Shown here: piece after piece, positions 37,265-47,412 of the stretch
Numbering within the stretch: position 1 is the stretch's first letter
Layout: the number at the start of each line of letters is the position of its first letter
Assembly: GCA_016808115.1 (NCBI GenBank)
Contig: JAEQBH010001840.1
Location: forward strand, 62,001 to 126,000
Reading direction: 5' to 3'
Length of the DNA: 64,000 nucleotides
Source: Tetrastigma voinierianum
Lineage: Eukaryota > Streptophyta > Magnoliopsida > Vitales > Vitaceae
The notes under the pieces: generated by a model
Told to the model about the DNA's origin: nothing
The model's database searches: none
The model's input: only the letters and a program-made list of their open reading frames with translations
Made by a program: the position numbers and the translations under genes

Positions 37265-37989
37265 AGTAGCATTAAATACTCTCGGGATTCTCCATCTTTG
37301 TGTCCTCTCGAAAGACCTCCACGGAAATCGAGCAAGATAAATTATTTTTGGGTATACATACTAATAATACGAACAAGTAATTTCAAGAACAACTCAAATC
37401 AAATAAATTCAAGATTTCGAACTATGAAGTTCTTTCAAGTTATGCAGAAAATAATAATTGACATCGATTCATTCCCAGAGGGAGCTCAATCTTTCAAAAC
37501 CGGATTACAACTAACAATGACTAATTGATCAGGAAACTTCACTGAGATTGCAAGCGAACTGAAATAAATGAACTCCAGAAATTTGCCAAATTTCATTCAA
37601 ATCAGGTAGTAATGAAAACTAAGATTTTACAATAAACCTAGCTCGACACGTCACACCAGATCACTGTTCAATCCGAAAAAAAAAACAACTAAGCTAAGAC
37701 TAAATTGATAAGTAAGAAATAAAAGAAAAAATAAAAATAAAAAGTAAAAGTAAAAATAATATACAAGGAGATTCCTGCTACCCAGAAGTTCCTGGTTTGG
37801 CGGAAGCTACGCATAGTGCCCTAAATGCTTCTATTTATAGATTTTCAAATGATGAAATTTGTATGAGTTGAAGTGGATCAAATGCGACGTGAGTTTTTAT
37901 ATGCATAATTATTATCTATTCATTGTCAGCATTTGCAGTTACCTATAATCTAACATCTTATACCACCGATTCTTGATTTATAATTTGAA

Positions 37990-39030
37990 AATGTTGCGAC
38001 AAAGTTCTGCTGAAATTGTCTAGTGATTGTCATGACATAAGTGTCTTGTGTTGCGACTTAAAAACTCTATTGCAAACAACTTGTCATTCCTGGCCGCTCT
38101 TGAAAAATGTCGCGACATGAAATTTCTTTGTCACGACAAAGGTTCTTACCTTTCAGCTTGGTTTTATGTCGCGACAGAATTTTGAAATGTCGCAACATAA
38201 AACATTATTTTGCTCACTGTGTCGCGACAGTTTTATGTTATGTTCTCTTCATCTTATGTCGCGACATAAAATTTTTCGTCGCAACAAATATTTTTGCCTT
38301 CAGCTCTTCAACTTTGTTGTGACATACTTTGCTAAGTTGTGACATTCGTTCTGTGGTTCTTCTCAACCTTTGTCATGACAATATTTTCTTTTATCGCCAC
38401 AGAGTTCCTCACAGTTGCATGTTGTTATTGTTGCGACAGATATTTTCTATGTCGCGACATAATCTTGTTGTCTTATACTACTGAATCTGAACTCTATGTC
38501 GCGACAGACCTTGAAAATGTTGCGACATATTTCCTTCCTTGCTCTTTATCGCTAGCTGAACTGTTTGTTGCAACTTTGAAATCTTTGTCAAGGCAAACTT
38601 GTCTTGACTTGTCTCATTGATCTTCCATTTTCTATCGCGACATAATTTTACTTTGTCGCGACAGAAATCTTTCACTCTGCAGCTTTTTATGTCGCGACAT
38701 AAATTTGATTGTTGAAACAAAACTCTACTGCCATTTGCTTGATCATTATCACGACAGAGCAAATAATATTGTGACATTCTTCTTCAACAACTTTTCAATC
38801 ATTGTTGCGACACAAAAATCTATTATCGCAACAAAGTTTTGTCTTCTGATTACCATTATGTTGCAACATTCATTTCTTTGTTGCAACATTTATCATTCAA
38901 TCTCTCCCATTTTGTGTCGTGACAAAGTTGTGAAATGTCTAACCTTGAGTTCAGCTTCTACTTTGTTGCGACATAGCATTCTTGTTGCGACATAGCTTAT
39001 GTTGGTTATATGGAGGTTATGTCGTGACAA
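37990..39030 (-). repeat. TGTCGCGACA palindrome cluster in LTR J
   Basis: About 30 sites in 1.04 kb. Perfect TGTCGCGACA copies occur near 38108, 38168, 38221, 38257, 38451, 38497, 38656 and 38690; the rest are CpG-decay variants such as TGTTGCGACA and TGTTGCAACA. It occupies the same place in the LTR as the cluster at 31697-32670. Frames such as 38339-38620 (plus) and 38478-38777 (minus) run through it but look like accidents of composition. Confidence 0.85.
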
Positions 39031-39202
39031 TTCTGCCTTAGCCAATTTTATGCTTTTCTTGCTGGAATTGTCTCTTTTGCATTAAAAACATGCAAAACAC
39101 AAAGTTGGTAAATATTCCATAATTCAACATTCAAATCAATCATAAACTTCTAAAAATATGCTAGAAAAATGGATTAAAAATAGATGAGTTTAGGACTCAT
39201 CA

Positions 39203-39220
39203 AATTCCCCCAAACTTAAG
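39203..39220 (-). other. Polypurine tract of element F
   Basis: The plus strand AAATTCCCCCAAACTTAA... is on the minus strand a purine run (CTTAAGTTTGGGGGAATT) ending directly at TGATGAGTCC. The AAGTTTGGGGGA core is typical of Athila/Tat-type elements. Confidence 0.85.
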
Positions 39221-39508
39221 GTTTTGCTTGTCCCCAAGCAAAGAAAAGAAATTTTTGTTTGTCCTCAAACAATTTAGCTTTTAATTTTAAGGACATTTTT
39301 TTGTTTTGCCTTAGACATCTTTTCTCTTGAATCCACAATTTCGCAGGAAAAATAAGTTAGTTGTAAAATTATTTTTAAATATGTTTCCAATCTAGAACTA
39401 GGACGACTTTCAATTAAGTTCACCAAACAACCAAATAATTTTCATGGTGTAAACAATACAATTATTCAACCCTGATTTGTGAGTGTGTGATGGTTTTCTC
39501 TCTTTTTC
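39221..39508 (-). other. 3' non-coding tail of element F, left part
   Basis: Includes TTTTGCTTGTCCCCAAGCAAAG just right of the PPT, an inverted-repeat-like stretch (GCTTGTCCCCAAGC) often seen beside the PPT of these elements. The remainder is AT-rich and non-coding. It ends at the TSD CTTAG (39509-39513) of element E and continues at 49398. Confidence 0.55.
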
Positions 39509-39513
39509 CTTAG

Positions 39514-41500
39514 TGTGACGCCCCGAGCCCGGGGTTCGTTGACAACGGTCGACCAGCGGAAACACCGTGAATGTCGGGTGACCCGACATTTCTCCGCGAA
39601 ATGGGCGAGAGTCTCCTTTGTACGGGAGCTCTGCAATCTGAGGCCTAGTATACCTGTTAAGCAGAGTTCAATCTATCCAATATATCCAATCACATGAATG
39701 TCTGACCACTTGGGCCTAAGCGATATATAATACATACTAACTATGAATCCAACTATGTACCAAACTAGTTACAAGAGTTACAATATTTGCTCTTATGAAA
39801 TACATATATTAAAATTAGACATTTCAATACATGTATATGTCATCAACCAGCTTGCGGCTTAGGCTTTCTTCTAATCCTCGATCCTAGGACCGAAGGTCCC
39901 TCGAACGCTCACATTGCACAGTGAAATAATATCCTCGACGAGTAAGCTAATGCTCGATGGTGGAATTGCCTAAGTGAAGTTTGCCTTTCTTTCACTGAGT
40001 GCGGTCGTGATGCTCGAATTAAACACACATTCAAGCGATGCATGATCTGCACGAGATGTGCGCGACTGACTCGGATCAGGAGTCCTCGCGGCTCCCTCAC
40101 ATACGCCTAAACTTTACCGTATGAGAATATTATGTTTTATTTGTGGACATTCCTCCGATGTATATATATATCAATTGGGTCGTCTCCAGACGATTGATGT
40201 GTGTGGACTACCTCCGATGTATATCAATTGGTACATCTCCAGACGATTGATATTTTTAGTTTTGGACCTTTACCCTCAGATAATTTACATTTTAGACAGC
40301 CCTTGAGCCAAATTTTCTACAGGCTCATCTCGTGCAGCTCGCTCATATAGATACAGGGTGTTCAATCATATGAAATACGTATGCAGTTCCGTCTAGTCCC
40401 AATTCACATGTAAATATAAAACATGCATATATTCTAAAAGCGTTGATTCGCGCTGATCATATCATGTAAAATTCTCATTTCATACACATGAAATTAGCTC
40501 ACTTGGGCATTCAATAGTCAAACCTGAACAATTGACTTAAATCCTTTCGACCAAACACATATTTTCACAAAAATTATTTTGTGATCGACATTTTAGAACG
40601 ATAAAACCCTCAGTTCTTGTTCCTTCCAAGCTAGATTATCGGTTCACTTGGTGAACCTAAGTTTCCACCGACATTTCGACCTCCTCCTGACTAGTACATG
40701 ATTTATTGAACGATCCATCACACATTTAGCCCCGAACAGTCCGTGGCGTGCGGTTTGTTCGAGTGAGTCTGAATCCAATTTTCGATTCAAGGTTTGGAGC
40801 AGATCAAGCTGACCGTTCAAGGCCTCAACCCAGCGAAACATTAACATGGTACTTAAGCGAAGAATAAAACCCAGTAGGGAGAGAAACCCTACCTCGGAGT
40901 TTGAGGAAACTCCACAAATCTGGTACTTAGCGCGAAGCCCTCTCAGAGTGGGCGGTTCTCGCTGCTTGAATCCAGAAATTTGCCGGCGGTCGGATAGTCC
41001 ATTTCTAGAGAGAAGGAAGACTCTCGTAGAACTTAAATCTGAACCTACTACATCTTCATCCCCCTCACGTTTTCTCTTTGTTATTTGAAGAAGACAAACA
41101 CTATTTAGTGTTTTGTCTTATTATCATTAAATCAAACTCAAAATGACCATTATGTCCATTCTTTTCCAGAGTTTGACATTACGACCTTATTTCGGCCTCA
41201 AATTTTCATCATTTCTCTACTCATACCACTTATGGCACATGAGTACACGTGTTATATGTGACTTTCGTCGCATCAAAAATCATTCACGGCACCAGAATGA
41301 TGCTTGGCGATGTCCTTCCGTCTCGAATTTAACGAAATTTTATATACTTCGTTAGATTTTAGAGACGATTCAGCCCAGTGCAATCCGTTCGTCATCCAAG
41401 AGATCTAGAGAATAAATTTCAGTTTTAACCCGAAATTACAATTTCGTAGCAAAGTACGATTTTGCCCTTTTCCATAAGCTGGAATTTCTCGGTTCTTACA
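39514..41500 (-). repeat. 3' LTR of element E
   Basis: Plus-strand left end TGTGACGCCCCGAGCCCGGG; right end ...CGGTTCTTACA. 1987 bp. It pairs with 47413-49392 over its full length; many of the differences are one-base gains near CG (for example GCTCGATGG against GCTGATGG). Confidence 0.92.
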
Positions 41501-41520
41501 TTCTCCCCTCCTTAAAAGGA
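41501..41520 (-). other. Polypurine tract of element E
   Basis: TTCTCCCCTCCTTAAAAGGA on the plus strand gives a minus-strand purine tract ending GGAGGGGAGAA before the LTR start TGTAAGAACC, followed upstream by the usual GGGACGAAATTCC wording. Confidence 0.88.
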
Positions 41521-41559
41521 ATTTCGTCCCGAAATTCTGGACAATCAAAATCACTCACA

Positions 41560-44500
41560 TGCATATGCAACGTGCACTCTATCATGCATGTAAACAGTCA
41601 TTTAAATCTTAAACGACTAAACTACGTACCTTCATCCCTAAACAAGAAAAGATTGGTGGCCCGCATTGTGTCATCGCGCTCCCACGTTGACTCCTCCACT
41701 CCATAGTGCCGCCATAGCACTCTCACTAGCCTCACGGTCTTGCGTCGCAAAACTTGATCAATTTATCAAAATACATCTTGGTCCCTCTCAAGGTCTGAAT
41801 CGGTATCAATCTCGATCTATCCCCGATCTACCATGAAATTTGGATCTGGGTATACTTAGGGCGTGGAGCGTGAAATCTGCTCGTGGACACGGCGTCTTTG
41901 GCGGTAGCGTGGCTAGAATACCTTCTGATACCTATCCTCTCGAGCATCTCGAAAGGTCCAGTAAACCTCGGTGATAACTTCTCCACGCTTGCCCGAACTT
42001 GACCCTCCTCTGCTTAGAGGCATCACCTTCAAGAAGACATGATCCCCGACCTCGAGCTCTAAGAGATTCGCGTCCTTTATCTTGCATAGCTCTTCTTGGA
42101 AGCTTGGCCGGGTGAAGTATTTGTCATATCAACTCACCTTAACCCCGAGGTGTCTCTGTCGGATCACGAACTAGTGATGGAACTCTCTCCCACCTCGGTC
42201 CGACATAACGGTGATCTATGGCCTTCGCCTGATGCCTCATATGGTGCCATCTGTATACTTCACTTTGATAAGCGCATTGTTGTAGGCGAATCCCACTAAG
42301 AGCGAGTGCTTCCTCTACTTAAAATCAGGCGTATGCTCGCGGCGTGTCCCTCAACACGTATATAATCCACCTGACGTGTAACCCTACGACCCTTACTTTG
42401 TGTGTAGCGACCTTCCCAAGGTCTGTCGTGACAATCCAATAGTCCATCAGCCTAGTTCATGTCACGTATGACATCCATATCTGAGCCCTTGCCCATTTCA
42501 GCAACACAATCACGATTTTCAAAGGGTATCAGATCTCAGTGCTCTAGACTCTATCACTCAAACTTCTAAGTCTACGTGATAGCCTGATCGTGTGTTTTCA
42601 TCTCTATTAACTTAACTCTTAGGCTTACCGCTGAGCCTCTCACATTCAATAAGTGCTGAGGTCTCTCCCGGGTCTCTTACACCACAACTCCGGAGTTCTC
42701 ACCACTGAGGATTCTGACCCCCTTTTGCTTTGCCAACCACTCTATTGCTCTTCATTTGTGTCGAACTATGAGTCTTCCATTGGACGTAGTCCCCAAGGCA
42801 AACTCAACCCACGCTCCTGAAGTGAGTGAATGGCCAAATACAGGTACACCCACTTTTAGGCTTCAGCGCGTGTACCGTACCTGACATAATAGCAGCTTCT
42901 TGTGACACCCAATCACAGAGGGTCCACCATGAAGCGAGAATCTCGGAGATCTCCACTCATAATCAGGCCTATCAAATTCGACTCTCACTTACCTCCTAAG
43001 GAAGAACATCTATTCTGGCGGCTTCTCCCAAGGCCTTAACCTCTAAGCCCAAATCAGTAGTGTCGGGTATGATGAACCGGCTAAGGTCCCAATTACTGAC
43101 AACCCAATGACTGTCAACTCATCCATGTCAAGCCGACATAAAACGACCAGGTCTACCTACAGGTCCCTGCCTTCCCGCTGCGCAACTCTGATCTGTCCTT
43201 GACTTTGACCCACACTATGGCCCCTCTGGCCTATCTGTGTTGTTGGAAGTGCTTGTATAGCACCCACTGGCGAAGCTGGTTCTGACCCGCTCTTAGGGTG
43301 TGGAGGATATTTGTATACTCTCTCTTGTTCCTACGACTAGCGGGACTATTGTCCCAGTCACGAGATCCTGTCTGCGGGGGTAATCCCGAGTCTCACATGC
43401 CCAATCCTGGCTACGAGATCTGAAACTACGTGTATGAAGCATAAGTCTTGCCTCTTTCCCAGAACTAGAAGAAGCGATCTTCCCTCTTGCTACCAACATT
43501 ATCTTAGAGTGCTTTCAGAGCATCCTCAATCTCTCTCTCTCATGGTGGTACGTACGACCATGGGTCCATGTCATGTGGCAAAGTCTACTGATCTACCTCC
43601 GATGGATGAGTTCGACCCATTCTCGAATCTCTGTAATACCTAGCCAATCCTAGAAATTACGTATCTCGAATTGACATTGGTCTCTCCCGACTCATTCTTG
43701 CCTCTGACCTTCTCTAGGTTGGCGACACTTTCGATGCGACACTACGTGTGCAAAATATCGCTGTAAAGCGAAACTTCGCACTACTTGAACTTCTGATACG
43801 GTGATGGTCTCTCAACCAGCTATGCCGATCACGAAATGATATTCTGCTCCCACTCTGGTGGGGAGTAGATCAAGATGTCATCCGAAGACTACGACAAAGC
43901 GATCTAGATAAGGTTGGAATACATGCATGAGATCCGCGAATCTTTGCTTGGCGCTGATGGTCAAGACATCCTGTGCGCTCAAAGTTCCATAGCGTCCTAG
44001 CGTTGTCTTAGGGATATCGTCTCCTAACCCTCGGTACGTGGTAACGGTCACGAAGGTCTATCTTGGAGTAAGACTAAACTCTTCTCAGCCCGATCAAACA
44101 AATCGTCAATCCACCGGTATTAGATGCAGATTCTTGATCGTAACCACAATTCGACTGTGCGTAGTCGATGCACGGTCGAAGGGTCTTGTCTTGCTTCTTT
44201 GCAAAAACAGAGCAGGAGCGCCCCATGGTGAAGTGCTCGATCTTTATGAACCCCTTGTCTGGTAGCTCACATGTGGACTCTGAGTTCTGCAGCTCAGCAG
44301 GTGCCATCTATGCGAGGTCATGAGATGGGTGAAATCGTTATCAACTCAATGCAGAAGTCTATATCCCTATGTGGGAGATAGTCGGTAGCTCATGCAGGAA
44401 GAAAACATCCACATACTTGCACACTACTCGGGTAGATCTAAGTCGGTCTCTCCTGGGTCCTGCAGGGTAAGGCTGGCTAATGACCAGCTAGCGTCCACGA

Positions 44501-44800
44501 CACTGTGGACTCTTATCTTTGCATGGGAAAAATATCATGCTTGTCCCCTAAACACAACAGTATGGAGTCTGTGTGTAGGCCGTGGCCTCTACGCTCACAA
44601 TCGGTGACAAAATCACCTTTTCCAAGTCGTTAATCAAATCCATCCCGAGTTGACATCGAACTTCCCGACATGTCCGTGATCCTCAAGTCCATTGTGTTAA
44701 GGTCCACAGAGATCTCTAACTACGTAACCTCAGACATATCATCCCTATTCTCGCCCTTATCCCTAGGGGAGAACTCACATACAATGGCTCCTCTAAGATC
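41560..44800 (-). pseudogene. Decayed pol of element E: partial protease, RT, RNase H, integrase, chromodomain
   Basis: Minus strand: EEPLYVSSPLGIRARIGM (distal protease, about 44805-44735), an RT start with MAPAELQ, LPDKGFIK and LRPCIDYAQ (44307-44160), and an RT catalytic GDDILIYSP box (about 43895-43862; the usual residue before DD is Ile/Val). Integrase gives FAYNNAYQSEVYR-like text near 42285-42245 and VRFGKRG-like text near 42000. The chromodomain-like end has LVRVLWRHYGVEESTWERDD (about 41735-41670). Frames shift often and stops are present. The protease active-site DSG region is absent, as in C. Several blocks are read only by comparison with chromovirus family wording. Confidence 0.8.
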
Positions 44801-45131
44801 TCAAGAGGTCCTTGCCCATTTCCACCATACTTGGGCCTCATTCTCTAGCTGGAACGCAGCTAGTCTAATCCTGGTAGTGTCAGAGGTAATCTCCATGGCC
44901 TCTAACACCTTCTCGATCTGCATAAACCAATGGTCTGCCACCATCGGATCTCCTCCCCCTGTGAATGTCGGAGGATGATGCGCCACAGCCTGCAGGTTAC
45001 TAGGACCTTCACCGTGCACGCTATACCACACAGCAATACTGCAGCCTGACAAAGGCTTCCTTATCAAATACTGGTGGTGCCTGACTAGTACCCTGTGGAC
45101 GCCCTCTACGTCCTCGTCCTCGACTAACCAT
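44801..45131 (-). pseudogene. Truncated gag of element E
   Basis: Starts at ATG 45131 with MVSRGRGRRGRPQGTSQ, then shifts frame. The frame 45190-44801 continues with FTGGGDPMVADHWFMQIE, KVLEAMEI, RIRLAAFQLENEAQVWWKWA, the N-terminal half of the retrotransposon gag domain. Directly after WWKWA the sequence goes into protease-distal residues; the second half of gag and the CCHC knuckle are missing. C shows the same join near 6060. Confidence 0.82.
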
Positions 45132-45778
45132 TTACATATTTCCCGATGACAACGAGAATCATTTAATTTTTCATTTCGATCCTTTAGCAATGCATACTAG
45201 TACTAAATAGACTTGACAACCATCGTTGGCCGTTCATTTCCTAGTGGTGCTAAATTCAACCACTCAATTCCTTTATTTGATAAAATTCTAAGCTTTCTTG
45301 TTCATTTCATTATCCAAATTCCTAAGGTCGTAGTTCGCAACCTTAGCATTCGCCATTTTTCTATCGCGTACACCCATGCATATAATTTCTACCTTGACAA
45401 TCGCCTTGTCTAATTCTCAGCATACATCATACGATAATATATGTCCTTCCCGCAATTTGAAACATAAATCACGCGATAAAAAACAGTAACCTTTATATAC
45501 CATGTCCTTGCATTTATAGGCAAATGCAAGACAACTAATTTCCACATGTCAAATCATTTTTTTTAACATCCAAAAATTTTATTTTTTGAAAATTTCATTT
45601 TTTGAAAATTTTGTCTTTGTCTCTTTGTATTTGATTTGATTTTATTTTTTCAAAAAAAAAAAAAAAAATTTCGAAATTTATTGTTCACAGTTGACCGGTC
45701 AACGTTCTTTGTTAATAATGCATTCGCAATTCTTGTTCACCGTGCGTTACGCCCGTCTTGTGTAATGTGTTCCCTAAG

Positions 45779-46210
45779 TTGCAATACAATTTTGTTTATT
45801 GCTTGTCTGATTTGTTTATTACTGTCCTGATTCTTGCCCCAAACCCAGGTCTGATACAATGGTGTATTCTGATACACTCCCTAAGTCATTCAAAGCTCTT
45901 CACTTGCAATGAATTTTCTTCCCTATTGCAATACAATTTTTTTTTTTAACCTCCATATATTGCAATACAATGCAATACCACGCGACCGCTATCCTGTCTG
46001 ATTTTGTATTCTGACACTTAAAAACCGACCATTCAAACCTTCTCTGCCAATACAATTCTTTACCAAAGGCTATATTGCAATACAATTTTCTCCCCAAGCG
46101 AAATACCTCTATTGCACTATACTTGACCATCTTGCAATACAATTCCTCCTTAAACTAGCCACCTTCTCCATTAAATTACAATACAACAAGTGTATTGCAA
46201 TACAATTTTT
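45779..46210 (-). repeat. TATTGCAATACAATT palindrome cluster in the leader of E
   Basis: TTGCAATACAATT or close forms occur near 45780, 45926, 45959, 46047 (GCCAATACAATT), 46074, 46132, 46176 (ATTACAATACAA) and 46193. Several include the self-complementary 12-mer GTATTGCAATAC or its inner TATTGCAATA. Spacing is irregular (30-150 bp). The pattern, a short palindrome scattered through a non-coding part of an LTR element, recalls the TGTCGCGACA clusters but with an unrelated sequence. Confidence 0.7.
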
Positions 46211-46347
46211 GCCCATATTAAAATGGGCAGTAGCCCATTCAGTTTGCATTTTTTTCGTTTTGCATTAATTTTTTTTTTCCATTTACTGGAAATTACAAAA
46301 AAATATATAACTTTTTTCTATTTCCGGCTCTTTGGAAATACCCCAAA

Positions 46348-46367
46348 ATATATATATATATATATAT

Positions 46368-46420
<53 letters not shown>
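46348..46420. repeat. TA dinucleotide microsatellite
   Basis: Nearly pure (TA)n broken by CCT near 46371, in the leader of E. A second TA run lies at 46743-46810. Length in the assembly is likely unreliable. Confidence 0.9.
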
Positions 46421-46422
<2 letters not shown>

Positions 46423-46738
46423 TGCTATATATATTTTTTTTTCTTCAAACATCAAATAAATTTAAAATTTTACTTTCTTTGATTTTCTTCAGTCAATTTT
46501 TTTTTAATTTTTTTTCCAGCCACAGGAAAATAAAAAATATACACCTATATATATTTTTTTTCATTTTCCATAATACTTTCCGATAAATTTATAAAAGAAT
46601 TGAAATTTTACTCATTTTCTTTAAATTTGACAACTTGTAAAACATTAGAAAATTGCTGCTATCTCTATGGCAAAATAAATTTATAAAATTTATTTTAACA
46701 CCTTCTTTTCAGTTTTTACAACGTAAAAAATTTTCTCC

Positions 46739-46790
<52 letters not shown>

Positions 46791-47396
46791 TATATATAAA
46801 TATATATTTTTCTCATTTCTCAATAAACCAAATAAATTGCCCATTTATTTTTGTTTATTTTCATTTAGTGCGGAAAGGGTCGGGAATTTCCTCGAACTCC
46901 ACTATATAACACTAACCTAGTGTTCAACCTCAAATTTATTAAAATTTTTATTTCATTATTCAATAACCAAATAAATTGATTCAAATTTATTTTATTTATC
47001 CTTGTTGTTCGATTTTACCTGCTGTAGAAACTTCTAAAAATTTCCTAACACATCACTTGTTTTCCTATGTGCTAATCACTAAACACACAAACAAAACATA
47101 ACACAATACATAACCATTCATGTTATGCATATTTTTTCACACAACGAAAATTATCAATCACACAAAAACACGACACATGCATGCGGTGTCCTAGTTTTGC
47201 CAGAAGTGATTTCCCTAGGTAATCTCATACCTAAACTCAACATCGAACCATACCTAGTGGCGATGTTCTTACCTCAAAAGACTATGGCCTAGGACAAAAT
47301 CATAAATCCTAGGTTTTCATATACTATACTGCGCATCAAACCACCCAGTGAGTGATGGATACAAGCAGAGCTCCTAAGTCATTACATTATACCTAA

Positions 47397-47409
47397 GCTC
47401 TGATACCAA
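47397..47409 (-). other. Primer-binding site of element E (tRNA-Met type)
   Basis: GCTCTGATACCAA on the plus strand is the exact reverse complement of TTGGTATCAGAGC, the initiator tRNA-Met PBS of many plant LTR elements. The LTR begins at about 47413. Confidence 0.93.
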
Positions 47410-47412
47410 GGC

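Larger units (their letters stand above)
34476..39202 (-). repeat. LTR J (Athila/Tat family), split by solo LTR I
   Basis: On the minus strand it begins TGATGAGTCCTAAACTCATC at 39202 and ends ...GGATCTCAACA at 34476. About 2.7 kb without insert I. It is homologous to the LTR of A: same start, same palindrome cluster, and shared blocks near the end. Directly outside are a PPT on the right (39203-39220) and a PBS on the left (34452-34469), so it carries the sites of both a 3' and a 5' LTR. Confidence 0.85.
45132..47396 (-). other. Untranslated leader of element E
   Basis: 2.3 kb between gag and PBS with no coding signal. From left to right: AT-rich with a run of A (45652-45668), a TTGCAATACAATT cluster (45779-46210), TA microsatellites (46348-46420 and 46743-46810), more AT-rich sequence, and 47170-47400 conserved with the leader of C. 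Frames 46190-46459 and 46332-46586 encode Ile/Tyr runs from TA repeats and are not genes. Confidence 0.7.

Noticed and set aside
38339..38777. Cys-rich frames of 93-99 residues in the palindrome cluster of LTR J
   Set aside because: The CRD/VAT repeats come from translating TGTCGCGACA copies; they are not conserved coding.
37990..39030. CRISPR-like array from repeated TGTCGCGACA
   Set aside because: Repeats are 10 bp, irregularly spaced and within a plant LTR; there are no uniform repeats or spacers and no cas genes.
46190..46586. Ile/Tyr-repeat membrane-like frames
   Set aside because: Translation of TA microsatellites in the leader of element E.
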